Of a stretch of DNA of 64,000 bases, positions 23,130 through 32,231 are shown piece after piece. The DNA comes from Shewanella sp. GD04112 (GTDB taxonomy: Bacteria; Pseudomonadota; Gammaproteobacteria; Enterobacterales; Shewanellaceae), in contig NZ_JAOEAL010000001.1 of assembly GCF_029835735.1 (NCBI RefSeq), forward strand, positions 1,922,001 through 1,986,000, given 5' to 3'. The translations under genes were made by a program, and so were the position numbers. Below the pieces are notes generated by a model. That model was not told where the DNA came from, did not search any database, and worked only from the letters and a program-made list of their open reading frames with translations. Every line of letters starts with the position of its first letter. Within the stretch, counting starts at the first letter, position 1.

Positions 23130-24731
23130 TTAGTGACCTGTCGCAGGCGCTAACGCTTCTTTAACACTGTGATGCAGTATCGCATGGGAGTCGTAGAAGT
23201 ACTGGGTCATCTGCTCTAAGAAGCCCGATTCGATTGCCATCACACCCACAATCGATAACACGATAGTGTAAGGCAATGCCATCCACACCATTCTGCCGTA
23301 GGATAAACGGATCAACGGGGCAAGGGCTGAGGTCAATAAGAACAGGAACGCGGCTTGACCGTTTGGTGTCGCCACCGAAGGTAAGTTAGTACCAGTGTTA
23401 ATCGCAACCGCTAACAGGTCGAATTGATCGCGGGTAATTTGACCGTTAATCAATGCGGCTTTGACTTCGTTAATGTAAACCGTGCCCACAAACACGTTAT
23501 CACTGACCATAGAGAGCAACCCGTTAGCGATATAGAAGATCACTAATTGGGTGTTACCTTCATGGTTCAGTGCCCATTGGATCACTGGGCCAAAAAGTTG
23601 TTGGTCGATAATCACGGCCACAACTGCAAAGAACACCGCTAACAACGCCGTAAAGGGCAGGGCTTCTTCGAAGGCTTTACCCAGCGCATGCTCATCGGTA
23701 ATACCGTTAAAGGCTGTGGTTAAGATGATCACAGACAGACCAATCAAGCCCACAGACGCTAAGTGCAGCGCCAGACCCGCAATCAACCAAACACCGACAA
23801 AGGCTTGGATAACCAGCTTCATCTTGTCTTTATTGGTACGACGGGCATCTTCATAGGCGGCGTAATCACACAGGATTTTATGTACCGCATCAGGTAGCTG
23901 AGCACCATAACCAAACCAACGGAATTTTTCGACCACAAAACAGGTGAGGATACCCGCGAACAACACGGGCACAGTCACAGGTGACATGCGGATCGCAAAT
24001 TCGCCAAATTGCCAGTTTGCTTGGGCAGCAATGATTAAGTTTTGTGGTTCCCCCACCATAGTACACACGCCGCCTAATGCGGTACCGACACCAGCGTGCA
24101 TCAATAGGTTACGTAGGAAACCACGGAAAGACTCGAGCTCGTCTTCATTGAGTTGGTTTTCACCATCGTCATTTTTGCCTTCGGAGGTATGGTCATGATC
24201 GGCCGAGAAATCTTTACCTGAAGCAACTTTGTGATAGATAGAGTAAAAACCGACTGCCACGGTAATAATCACGGCGATAACGGTTAAAGCATCTAAGAAG
24301 GCGGATAAGAAGGCAGAAGCCAGACAGAACAGCAAAGACACTAAGATTTTCGAGCGCACTTTAGTGATCATCTTAGTGAACACGAACAGCAGCAGCTGTT
24401 TCATGAAGTAAATACCGGCCACCATAAACACCAGCAGTAACAATACTTCAAGGTTCGCTTCAATTTCGTGCAGTACTTGGCTGGCAGAGGTCATCCCGAT
24501 GGCGACAGCTTCAATCGCTAATAAACCACCGGGTTGTAATGGGTAGCATTTCAGCGCCATTGCCAAGGTAAAAATAAACTCAAGCACTAATACCCAACCA
24601 GCCACAAAGGGGCTGACATAGAAAAAGAGTATTGGATTGATTATTAAAAACGACAGTATTGCGATCTTGTACCACTTAGGAGAATTCCCTAAGAAGTTCC
24701 CAATAAACGCCTGACTCATTGTCATCGGCAT
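23130..24731 (-). CDS. nhaB: Na+/H+ antiporter NhaB
   Basis: 533 aa inner-membrane antiporter for sodium tolerance and pH control, about 12 membrane segments. Conserved blocks match E. coli NhaB closely by recall: FTLAMALKCYPLQPGGLLAIE, ANLEVLLLLVFMVAGIYFMK, SAFLDALTVIAVII, GGVCTMVGEPQNLIIAAQAN, TDEHALGKAFEEALPFTALL and LAVAINTGTNLPSVATPNGQ (shortened). GAGAGG precedes the ATG at 24731; in-frame ATGs lie 3 and 9 nt... downstream codons 3 and 5 and are possible alternatives. Divergent from fadR, the same arrangement as in E. coli. Confidence 0.96.
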   Translation of the reverse strand: MPMTMSQAFIGNFLGNSPKWYKIAILSFLIINPILFFYVSPFVAGWVLVLEFIFTLAMALKCYPLQPGGLLAIEAVAIGMTSASQVLHEIEANLEVLLLLVFMVAGIYFMKQLLLFVFTKMITKVRSKILVSLLFCLASAFLSAFLDALTVIAVIITVAVGFYSIYHKVASGKDFSADHDHTSEGKNDDGENQLNEDELESFRGFLRNLLMHAGVGTALGGVCTMVGEPQNLIIAAQANWQFGEFAIRMSPVTVPVLFAGILTCFVVEKFRWFGYGAQLPDAVHKILCDYAAYEDARRTNKDKMKLVIQAFVGVWLIAGLALHLASVGLIGLSVIILTTAFNGITDEHALGKAFEEALPFTALLAVFFAVVAVIIDQQLFGPVIQWALNHEGNTQLVIFYIANGLLSMVSDNVFVGTVYINEVKAALINGQITRDQFDLLAVAINTGTNLPSVATPNGQAAFLFLLTSALAPLIRLSYGRMVWMALPYTIVLSIVGVMAIESGFLEQMTQYFYDSHAILHHSVKEALAPATGH

Positions 24732-24981
24732 GGCATCCTCTCTTCTAATTATCTTTTAAAATTGCACAGGTTATTGTTTCTGGCATTTGTTTTAGAAAAT
24801 CAGTCTAGCCTAAAGAGAATGCTAATGTAACGAGATACTGAAACCCAGATTTCAAAAAGCGGAGCTAATCGGCAAAATTGGCACAATTGCTGTTGATTAA
24901 TGTCGTTTTTTTGAACATTTCTGTGACAATTGTACGGTGATTTTAAGGTGAGCCTCAGTCAATGGTTTCCATTTTTTACCG

Positions 24982-24998
24982 CTCTGGTATGATCAGTG
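24982..24998 (+). promoter_or_regulatory. FadR-like operator upstream of fadR
   Basis: CTCTGGTATGATCAGTG matches the strong E. coli FadR site ATCTGGTACGACCAGAT at 12 of 17 positions, with the core TGGTA-x-GA-x-CAG intact. It is 37 bp before the fadR ATG, in the nhaB/fadR intergenic region. This suggests autoregulation by FadR. Confidence 0.5.
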
Positions 24999-25034
24999 AC
25001 CATTATAAAGCACAACAACTGGAAAAGTGGGCTG

Positions 25035-25760
25035 ATGATTATCAATGCCAAAGGACCTGCAAGTTTTGCAGAGAAGTATATTGTAAGATCGATTTGGGAA
25101 AATAAGTTTCCCCCAGGGTCCATTTTACCGGCTGAACGTGAGCTTTCTGAATTAATTGGCGTAACACGCACCACCCTGCGTGAAGTGCTGCAACGCTTAG
25201 CCCGTGATGGTTGGTTAAAAATTCAACATGGCAAACCGACTCGGGTGAACAATTTTTGGGAAACCTCGGGCCTTAACATTCTTGAGACCATAGCGGATCT
25301 CAACCCAGAAGGCTTCCCTGTGCTGGTGGACCAATTGCTGTCGGCTCGCACCAATGTGAGCGCGATTTATTTTCGCGGTGCACTGCGTAACAGCCCAGAT
25401 ACAGCGGTGGAAGTCCTCGGACAAATTCACCAATTAGAAGATACGGCCGAATCCTTCGCCGAGTATGACTACCTGTTGCACCACACCTTAGCCTTTTCTT
25501 CAGGCAATCCGCTGTACGTGTTGATCTTAAATGGCTTTAAAGGTTTGTATAGTCGAGTCGGTCGTTACTATTTCAGTAGCCCTGAAGCGCGCCAGTTAGC
25601 GCTAAACTTCTATAAAGAACTCGAAATATTAGCCAAAGCTAAAAACTATATCGATGTGCCCGCATTAATGCGTACCTACGGTATTAACAGCGGCAAAATG
25701 TGGTTGCAGTTGCGTGACGATATGCCAACCTCGATTGCCCAGCAGGACGGCAATGCTTAA
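25035..25760 (+). CDS. fadR: Fatty-acid metabolism regulator FadR
   Basis: 241 aa GntR-family regulator that binds DNA unless bound to long-chain acyl-CoA; it represses fatty acid degradation and activates unsaturated fatty acid synthesis in relatives. The winged helix carries the invariant FPPGSILPAERELSELIG and TRTTLREVLQRLARDGWL. FCD-type C-terminal domain follows with SSGNPLYVLILNGFKGLY. I place the start at ATG 25035, giving MIINAKGPASFAEKYIV as in the family. Followed by an IS3 element that splits the gene from its terminator. Confidence 0.97.
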   Translation: MIINAKGPASFAEKYIVRSIWENKFPPGSILPAERELSELIGVTRTTLREVLQRLARDGWLKIQHGKPTRVNNFWETSGLNILETIADLNPEGFPVLVDQLLSARTNVSAIYFRGALRNSPDTAVEVLGQIHQLEDTAESFAEYDYLLHHTLAFSSGNPLYVLILNGFKGLYSRVGRYYFSSPEARQLALNFYKELEILAKAKNYIDVPALMRTYGINSGKMWLQLRDDMPTSIAQQDGNA

Positions 25761-25843
25761 GCTTTGATTCGAAGCTTACATGTGGCAAGTGGTCTGTTTT
25801 AAGTCGGTGTCTCGTCCTGAAATAAGTTGACACTTATTTCCAC

Positions 25844-26566
25844 CTAAAACGCTCGATGAACCTCATCGGGCGTTTTGTATTTTAAGGCCAAATGTGGCCG
25901 CCGTTGATTATAGATGGCAACCGCTTCTGTCACCATTTGTCGCGCCTCCTCCAGCGTTGCGGGCTTATGTGTTAAAAACTCCTGCTTCAAGATGCCATTC
26001 ACTCGCTCTGCTAAGGCATTTTGATAGCAGTCATATCCATCGGTCATTGAGCATGTCACGCCATGATGTGCGTGAACCGCTTGATACGCGTTTGAGCAGC
26101 ACTGTATCCCTCGGTCTGAGTGGTGTATCAGCGGTTTACTTTTATCTTGTCGCTGCTTCAGCGCCCGTTTGTAGGCCGTTAGCACCCCGTCTGTTTTTAG
26201 ATTATCATCAACATGATAACCCACAATTTTTCGTGACCAGGCATCGGTCACCAAGCTTAAATAGGCTTCATTATCTTGCAGTGGCAGATAGGTAATATCA
26301 GCCACCCAGACTTGCTCTGAGCGGCTGATGTCCACTTGCTGCTCGCTGGGCTTAAGCAAGTTGGGATGACACCTAAATCGATGATGGCTGTTGGTCGTTT
26401 TATGGTACGCCCGTTTCGGCGTAACCAACAAACGATGCGCCCTAAGACAGCGAAATAACCGGTCTCGTCCTATCACTATTTGATGCATTTTGTTCAATAA
26501 ATACTGCATTTTACGCGTACCGACTCGCGGTTGAAATAACCGCTCATACTGCACCGTTTGCACCAC
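25844..26566 (-). CDS. IS3-family transposase OrfB (DDE integrase core)
   Basis: 240 aa from the first GTG, but the frame is open up to the frameshift heptamer at 26704-26710; the transframe product would contain an additional 46 or so residues (GYRVTQCCRYLGISRQAYY among them). DDE motifs: WVADITYLPL, LIHHSDRGIQ and YQNALAERVNGILKQEF. Intact ORF ending in YKTPDEVH, typical for the IS3 family. Confidence 0.9.
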   Translation of the reverse strand: MVQTVQYERLFQPRVGTRKMQYLLNKMHQIVIGRDRLFRCLRAHRLLVTPKRAYHKTTNSHHRFRCHPNLLKPSEQQVDISRSEQVWVADITYLPLQDNEAYLSLVTDAWSRKIVGYHVDDNLKTDGVLTAYKRALKQRQDKSKPLIHHSDRGIQCCSNAYQAVHAHHGVTCSMTDGYDCYQNALAERVNGILKQEFLTHKPATLEEARQMVTEAVAIYNQRRPHLALKYKTPDEVHRAF

Positions 26567-26667
26567 CTGTCGTTCCCTTTGCTCCCATTCTGTTTGCCGC
26601 TGACATTGCTGATAATACGCCTGACGACTGATGCCAAGATAGCGACAGCATTGGGTGACGCGATAAC

Positions 26668-27060
26668 CTATGGCCGTTTTTTCCTGGAGCGTTTCGCGTG
26701 TGGCTTTTTTACGACGGATATCCCGTAGTCAGTTCTGAGTTTTTCGACAATGGCTTCGAAGAACGCCGCTTTCATGCGGGTATCTTCCAGTTCGGCTTCG
26801 AGGGCTTTTATCTTTTGCTCGGGGGTGAGCTCGGTGGGTTCAGTCATCAACTGTCCTCGCATTGATGTAGACGGTGTCCCTTGGGACCAATCCAGTTTGC
26901 CGTGCTTGCGTAACCACACTAACACGGTGGAGCAACCTTGAATACCGTACTTGTCTTGCGCCTGTTTATAGGTCAGTTCGCCTTTTTCCACTTGGTCGAC
27001 AACCGCCAATTTAAAAGCGAGGGAATAATCACGTTGAGTTCGTTTAATTGTTGAAGTCAT
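26668..27060 (-). CDS. IS3-family transposase OrfA
   Basis: 130 aa from the ATG at 27060, with GGAGAG 5 nt upstream. Helix-turn-helix of IS3 OrfA: YSLAFKLAVVDQVEKGELTY followed by KQAQDKYGIQGCSTVLVWLR. The last third is a leucine-zipper-like coiled coil (IKALEAELEDTRMKAAFFEA). It contains the heptamer A AAA AAG at codons 'VKK' near its end. Confidence 0.9.
   Translation of the reverse strand: MTSTIKRTQRDYSLAFKLAVVDQVEKGELTYKQAQDKYGIQGCSTVLVWLRKHGKLDWSQGTPSTSMRGQLMTEPTELTPEQKIKALEAELEDTRMKAAFFEAIVEKLRTDYGISVVKKPHAKRSRKKRP
26704..26710 (-). promoter_or_regulatory. Programmed -1 frameshift heptamer of the second IS3 element
   Basis: A AAA AAG on the minus strand in the exact OrfA phase (codon first bases at 26709 and 26706). 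A -1 slip enters the orfB frame, which has no stop from there to the orfB coding region. Same heptamer and phase as in the IS at 5659-7320, although the two elements are not close relatives. Confidence 0.85.
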
Positions 27061-27121
27061 TACACTCTCCAAAATGAGTTTGAAAAGTGTCAACGCTATT
27101 TAGGACGGGTCACGGGTTAAA

Positions 27122-27157
27122 TAAAAAGCCGTTTCATTGAGAAACGGCTTTTTTGTT
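27122..27157 (+). terminator. Bidirectional terminator (fadR / spoVR)
   Basis: AAAAAGCCGTTTC / GAAACGGCTTTTTT hairpin. It serves spoVR on the minus strand (stop at 27176), and originally fadR on the + strand before the IS insertion placed 1.3 kb between them. Confidence 0.9.
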
Positions 27158-27175
27158 TTTTGATCAAACTGATAT

Positions 27176-28702
27176 TTAGTCGGCCTTGGGTTGCTCAGGG
27201 CAGGACGCTAACAAGGTCACGCTGGTATCGGCATTTAACTGCTCAAGGCTGACGGTAAAGCCCCAGAGTCGATGCAGATGCTTTAACACTTCCTTATAGG
27301 TGCTGGCGAGCGGGATATCATTACTGGGGACATACCTTAAAGTTAAGGAGCGGTCGCCGTTTATCTCAACGTTATGTACTTGAATATTAGGCTCAATATT
27401 TGACAAATTGTACTGCTGCGAGAGTAGATTGCGAATGTCTTGATAACCCTGCTCATCGTGAATGGCCGACACGGACAGATAATTACGTTTCTCATCATCG
27501 TGGATGCCAAACAGTTTGAACTGACGGATCACCCTCGGCGACAGATATTGGCTGATAAAACTTTCATCCTTAAAGTTTTGCATCGCAAAATGTAAGGTAT
27601 CGAGCCAATTACTGCCCGCTATGTCCGGAAACCAGACTTTGTCTTCCTCAGTTGGATTCTCACACATGCGCCGAATATCGGTAAACATCGCAAACCCGAG
27701 GGCATAAGGGTTGATACCGCTGTAGTAACGGCTGTTATATTCGGGTTGGGCGACAACGCCAGTATGGCTCTGCAAAAACTCCATCATAAAGCGGTCAGTG
27801 ACCACGCCATCATCATATAGATGATTCAAAATGGTGTAATGCCAGAAGGTTGCCCAGCCTTCATTCATCACTTGTGTTTGTTTTTGCGGATAAAAATACT
27901 GCGCCATCTTACGCACGATACGGATAATTTCCCGCTGCCATGACTCCAGCAATGGCGCATTTTTTTCAATAAAATACAGAATATTTTCCTGCGGCTCGGC
28001 GGGGAAACGGCGCTTAGTGGTCGACGGTTGCTGCTGTTGATGGGTGGGAATAGTGCGCCACAAATCGTTCACTTGGCTTTGCAGGTAGGCCTCGCGATCT
28101 TTTTGCCTCGCCTGTTCTTCCCTAAAGGAGATTTCCGATGGGCGTTTATAGCGGTCGACACCATAATTCATCAGAGCGTGGCAAGAGTCGATGATGCTTT
28201 CAACTTGCTCGACACCGTATTTTTGCTCGCAATCACTGATGTAGTTTTTGGCAAACACTAAGTAATCGATAATCGAACTTGCATCCGTCCATGTCTTAAA
28301 TAAGTAATTATTTTTAAAGAAACTATTATGGCCAAAACAGGCATGGGCCATCACCAATGCCTGCATGGTGATGGTGTTTTCTTCCATTAAATAAGCGATA
28401 CAAGGGTTGGAGTTAATCACAATTTCGTAGGCGAGCCCCATTTGCCCACGCTTGTAGCCCTGTTCGGTTTCGATAAAACGTTTGCCGAAGGACCAATGGG
28501 TATAGCCAATGGGCATACCAATGCCGGCATAGGCATCCATCATCTGTTCGGCGGTGATGATTTCGATTTGATTGGGATAGGCGTTCAATTTGTAAATGGC
28601 CGCCACCCGCTCAATCTCTTTTAGATAACTTTGTAACAGCTCAAAGCTCCAGTCGGGACCGTCACTCAAGGCTGTACGTGTTTTTGCTTCTTTTATCCCC
28701 AT
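27176..28702 (-). CDS. ycgB: SpoVR family protein
   Basis: 508 aa. SpoVR-family blocks: GMPIGYTHWSFGKRF, MGLAYEIVINSNPCIAYLME, HACFGHNSFFKNNYLF, and INPYALGFAMFTDIRRMCEN in the C-terminal half. Biochemical function unknown. Third gene of the prkA-yeaH-ycgB set, which is linked with stationary phase and nitrogen or carbon stress in enterobacteria. It starts 9 bp after the yeaH stop, with AAGGGGG before the ATG, so the two are cotranscribed. Confidence 0.95.
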   Translation of the reverse strand: MGIKEAKTRTALSDGPDWSFELLQSYLKEIERVAAIYKLNAYPNQIEIITAEQMMDAYAGIGMPIGYTHWSFGKRFIETEQGYKRGQMGLAYEIVINSNPCIAYLMEENTITMQALVMAHACFGHNSFFKNNYLFKTWTDASSIIDYLVFAKNYISDCEQKYGVEQVESIIDSCHALMNYGVDRYKRPSEISFREEQARQKDREAYLQSQVNDLWRTIPTHQQQQPSTTKRRFPAEPQENILYFIEKNAPLLESWQREIIRIVRKMAQYFYPQKQTQVMNEGWATFWHYTILNHLYDDGVVTDRFMMEFLQSHTGVVAQPEYNSRYYSGINPYALGFAMFTDIRRMCENPTEEDKVWFPDIAGSNWLDTLHFAMQNFKDESFISQYLSPRVIRQFKLFGIHDDEKRNYLSVSAIHDEQGYQDIRNLLSQQYNLSNIEPNIQVHNVEINGDRSLTLRYVPSNDIPLASTYKEVLKHLHRLWGFTVSLEQLNADTSVTLLASCPEQPKAD

Positions 28703-28711
28703 AGAGCCCCC

Positions 28712-29980
28712 TTAAACCGCCTGCTTTTTAAATAATTCTCTAAATACAGGGTAGATATCTTCGGCTTGACGAATATGTTGCACCGCTATGTTGTCGTAGT
28801 GTTGTTGTAGGGATTCGTATTCGCGCCACAGGGTTTGGTGCGCACGATTGGTGATTTCGATATAGCTAAAATAGCGCACTAGCGGCAGGATTTTTTGCTC
28901 CAATAATTGTCGACAGGTGGGAGAGTCATCGGCCCAGTTATCACCGTCAGAGGCTTGTGCAGCATAGATATTCCACTCATCGGCAGGGTAGCGAGCCTGC
29001 TGAATTTCGTGCATTAATTTCAATGCACTTGAGACAATCGTGCCGCCGGTTTCTTGGGAGTAGAAGAACTCATGTTCGTCCACTTCCTTCGCTTGGGTAT
29101 GGTGGCGGATATAGACCACCTCGAGGTTTTTGTAGGTACGGGTGAGAAACAAGTACAGCAAGATATAGAAACGTTTCGCCATATCTTTTGTTGCTTGGTC
29201 CATCGAGCCTGAGACGTCCATTAAGCAGAACATGACCGCTTGGCTTGAGGGCACCTCGCGCCTTGCAAAGTTGTTGAAACGTAAGTCAAAGGTATCGATA
29301 AAGGGAACTTTAGCAATCTTCTGCTTGAGCGCCTCGATTTGGGCTTTCAAATCCAAAATCAGCTCGGCTTTAGTGCCTGGAATATTTTCAAGCTCTGCCA
29401 GTTCCAGCTCTAACTCTTTGAGCAATTTCTTTTTACTTGCCGACATGGCAATGCGGCGCGCCAAGGAGGAACGCAGTGAGCGCACAATATTGATATTGGC
29501 TGGTACACCATCATTGGTGAAACCCGCACGGTAGATTTGATACTCGACGAGCTTGTTTAAGCGATTCTTCTGCAGATTCGGCAGTTCTAAATCCTCAAAG
29601 AGCAGCTCTAGGTATTCATCCTTTGAGATTTCAAACACAAAGTCGTCATTCCCTTCGCCCGAATCCGAGGCATCGCCTTTACCCGCACCGCCGCCAGCGC
29701 CACCTTGGGGTCTGTCGATTTTATCGCCACGGGTGAATTGATCATTGCCTGGGTGGACTCTGTCTCTTACGCCTCCTTTGCCCTGATGGAACATAGGTTC
29801 ACTGATATCCCGTGTGGGAATACTGATTTTTTCGCCTTTATCTACATCCGTTACACTGCGACGCGTGACGGCATCGCTGACGGCTTTTTTGATTTGTTGC
29901 TTATATCGGTTGATAAAGCGTTGGCGGTTGACTGTGCTTTTTCCTTTCGCATTCAACCGTCTATCGATAAAGTTCGCCAT
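28712..29980 (-). CDS. yeaH: YeaH family vWA-like protein (UPF0229)
   Basis: 422 aa. MANFIDRRLNAKGKSTVNRQ at the N-terminus, DISEPMFHQGKGG and VHPGNDQF in the first third, a Gly-rich linker, then a von Willebrand A-like domain with the MIDAS-type motif MDVSGSM (about 243-249) and the closing QASDGDNWADDSPTC. ATG 29980 follows GGGAGG. The vWA-like protein is thought to act with the PrkA AAA+ kinase. 65 bp after prkA. Confidence 0.95.
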   Translation of the reverse strand: MANFIDRRLNAKGKSTVNRQRFINRYKQQIKKAVSDAVTRRSVTDVDKGEKISIPTRDISEPMFHQGKGGVRDRVHPGNDQFTRGDKIDRPQGGAGGGAGKGDASDSGEGNDDFVFEISKDEYLELLFEDLELPNLQKNRLNKLVEYQIYRAGFTNDGVPANINIVRSLRSSLARRIAMSASKKKLLKELELELAELENIPGTKAELILDLKAQIEALKQKIAKVPFIDTFDLRFNNFARREVPSSQAVMFCLMDVSGSMDQATKDMAKRFYILLYLFLTRTYKNLEVVYIRHHTQAKEVDEHEFFYSQETGGTIVSSALKLMHEIQQARYPADEWNIYAAQASDGDNWADDSPTCRQLLEQKILPLVRYFSYIEITNRAHQTLWREYESLQQHYDNIAVQHIRQAEDIYPVFRELFKKQAV

Positions 29981-30045
29981 ACGCACCTCCCAAACCCCAG
30001 CGAAGGCTTTGGCAACACCAAAGCCTCGTTTTTAGTGAGCGCAAG

Positions 30046-31980
30046 TTAAGAGGATTTACGAACCCGTAAATACCACTCAGACAGGAGTCTGACTTGTTTT
30101 TTGGTATAGCCTTTCTCCATCATTCGATTGACAAAATCATCGTGTTTACGTTGATCGTCAGTCGAGGTTTTGGCGTTAAAGGAAATCACCGGGAGTAGAT
30201 CCTCTGTATTTGAGAACATTTTCTTCTCAATCACAGTGCGTAGTTTTTCGTAGCTGGTCCAGAGTGGATTGTTGCCCTCATGGCTTGCGCGGGCGCGCAG
30301 GACAAAGTTAACGATCTCATTACGGAAATCTTTAGGGTTGCTGATCCCCGCAGGTTTTTCGATTTTCTCCAGTTCGGCATTGAGTGCAGAACGGTCAAAC
30401 AATTGACCGGTTTCGGGGTCACGGTATTCCTGATCTTGGATCCAGAAATCGGCGTAGGTGACATAACGGTCGAAGATATTTTGGCCGTATTCAGAGTAGG
30501 ACTCTAAGTACGCGGTTTGGATTTCCTTACCGATAAATTCGACGTATTTAGGGATTAAATAGCCTTTTAAGAACTCCAGATAACGTTCGGCGGTATCGCC
30601 GGGGAATTGTTCCTGCTCGATTTGGCGCTCGAGTACATAGAACAAATGTACAGGGTTAGCGGCAATCTCTGAGTGGTCAAAGTTAAATACCCGCGACAGG
30701 ATCTTGAACGCGAAACGGGTAGAAAGACCGTTCATGCCTTCATCAACACCGGCGTAGTCGCGGTACTCTTGGTAGGATTTGGCCTTTGGATCGGTATCTT
30801 TAAGGCTTTCACCATCGTAGACCCGCATCTTAGAGTAGATGGAGGAGTTTTCAGGTGTTTTGATCCTCGAGAGCACACTAAATTGCGCTAGGGTTTCTAA
30901 GGTGCCAGGTGCGCAAGGTGCTTGGGACAGCTCGGAGTTTTGCAGTAATTTTTTGTAAATCTGCAATTCTTCCGATACCCGCAGGCAATAGGGCACTTTG
31001 ACGATATAAACCCTGTCGAGAAATGCTTCGTTGTTCTTGTTGTTTTTGAAGGTTGACCATTCTGACTCGTTAGAGTGCGCTAAAATGATACCGCTATAGG
31101 GCAGGGCGGATAAGCCTTCGGTGCCGTTATAGTTACCTTCTTGGGTAGCGGTGAGCAGTGGGTGTAGCACCTTAATGGGCGCCTTGAACATTTCCACGAA
31201 CTCCATCATCCCTTGGTTTGCCCGGCAGAGTGCACCCGAATAGGCATAGGCATCGGCATCGTCTTGCGAGAAATGTTCTAGCTGACGAATATCGACCTTA
31301 CCCACCAAGGAAGAAATATCTTGGTTGTTCTCATCTCCAGGCTCGGTTTTGGCAATCGCCAATTGATCGAGGATAGAGGGGTAGACCTTGACCACACGGA
31401 ATTTTGAAATATCGCCGCCAAACTCGTGCAGGCGTTTCACCGCCCAAGGCGACATAATGGTTTTTAAATAACGAGTGGGAATATTAAACTCATCCCGCAG
31501 TAGCTGGCCGTCTTCTTCGACATCGAAGAGACAGAAGGGGTGATCATTCACCGGGCTTCTCACGCCATTAGCACTTAGAATGTAAATTGGCACTTTTTGC
31601 ATCAAAGCTTTGAGTTTTTCCGCCAATGATGACTTACCACCACCCACAGGGCCGAGTAAGTACAAAATTTGCTTCGATTCCTCTAAGCCTTGGGCCGAGT
31701 GTTTTAGGTAGGCAACGATTTGTTCAATCGCATCTTCCATACCGTAAAAGTCTTTAAAGGCGGGATAGCGTGAGATGAGACGATTCGAAAAGATACGGCT
31801 TAGGGTTGGATTTTTCGCGGTATCAATAATTTCGGCTTCGCCGATGGCAAGCAGTAATCGCTCGGACGCTGACATATAAGCACTGCGATCTTCTTTGCAG
31901 ATATCGAGGTATTCTTGCAAAGTGTATTCTTCATCGAGTTTTTGTTCGTAGCGCTTTTGGTAATGCTCGAAAATGCCCAT
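30046..31980 (-). CDS. prkA: PrkA/YeaG AAA+ serine protein kinase
   Basis: 644 aa, the same length as E. coli YeaG when started at the ATG at 31980 (AGGGGG upstream). Walker A GPVGGGKSS at about 110-118; PrkA AAA domain through about 380, then the kinase-like C-terminal part (FNFDHSEIAANPVHLFYVLE, FPGDTAERYLEFLKGYLIPK). In enterobacteria the kinase is induced in stationary phase and nitrogen starvation. First gene of the prkA-yeaH-ycgB operon. A candidate promoter lies upstream. Confidence 0.96.
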   Translation of the reverse strand: MGIFEHYQKRYEQKLDEEYTLQEYLDICKEDRSAYMSASERLLLAIGEAEIIDTAKNPTLSRIFSNRLISRYPAFKDFYGMEDAIEQIVAYLKHSAQGLEESKQILYLLGPVGGGKSSLAEKLKALMQKVPIYILSANGVRSPVNDHPFCLFDVEEDGQLLRDEFNIPTRYLKTIMSPWAVKRLHEFGGDISKFRVVKVYPSILDQLAIAKTEPGDENNQDISSLVGKVDIRQLEHFSQDDADAYAYSGALCRANQGMMEFVEMFKAPIKVLHPLLTATQEGNYNGTEGLSALPYSGIILAHSNESEWSTFKNNKNNEAFLDRVYIVKVPYCLRVSEELQIYKKLLQNSELSQAPCAPGTLETLAQFSVLSRIKTPENSSIYSKMRVYDGESLKDTDPKAKSYQEYRDYAGVDEGMNGLSTRFAFKILSRVFNFDHSEIAANPVHLFYVLERQIEQEQFPGDTAERYLEFLKGYLIPKYVEFIGKEIQTAYLESYSEYGQNIFDRYVTYADFWIQDQEYRDPETGQLFDRSALNAELEKIEKPAGISNPKDFRNEIVNFVLRARASHEGNNPLWTSYEKLRTVIEKKMFSNTEDLLPVISFNAKTSTDDQRKHDDFVNRMMEKGYTKKQVRLLSEWYLRVRKSS

Positions 31981-32044
31981 ATAAACCCCCTGAAACGCCA
32001 GTGATGTCATGGATGGAGAACTGATTTTTCAGCTTCCTACACTA

Positions 32045-32075
32045 ATCTTAGACACAAACTTGCCAGCTGTGTCAA
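32045..32075 (-). promoter_or_regulatory. Candidate promoter of prkA operon
   Basis: On the minus strand TTGACA (32075-32070) is followed by TCTAAG after 17 nt (32052-32047) or TAAGAT after 19 nt. The -10 is poor, so an alternative sigma factor or activator is possible. Upstream is an A/T-rich tract and a TTGCAATTGCAA repeat. Confidence 0.4.
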
Positions 32076-32185
32076 AAAAATATCAAATAAAAACAATAAC
32101 AAATGATTGCAATTGCAATTATTGCACTTGTAGCGATTGGGCGGTGTTAGGCAAAAGGTGCGAGGTGAGTGATTTGTGAGGTCAT

Positions 32186-32213
32186 AAAAAAAGAGCCACT
32201 TGGGCTCTTTTTC
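32186..32213 (-). terminator. Terminator of sodB
   Basis: AAAAAGAGCC / GGCTCTTTTT hairpin with a 5-nt loop, T runs on both sides. It lies 19 bp after the sodB stop. Confidence 0.9.
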
Positions 32214-32231
32214 GAAATGATTTAGCAGCGA

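Larger units (their letters stand above)
25808..27112 (-). mobile_element. IS3-family insertion sequence with 3-bp target duplication
   Basis: 1305 bp. The ends TGTCTCGTCCTGAAATAAG (25808-) and, on the other strand, TGACCCGTCCTAAATAGCG (from 27112) start an imperfect inverted repeat of 28 bp that ends in GTTGACACTT on both sides. Direct repeat CGG at 25805-25807 and 27113-27115 is the target duplication. orfA and orfB are on the minus strand and linked by a frameshift heptamer. Both look intact, so the insertion is probably recent. Confidence 0.93.
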
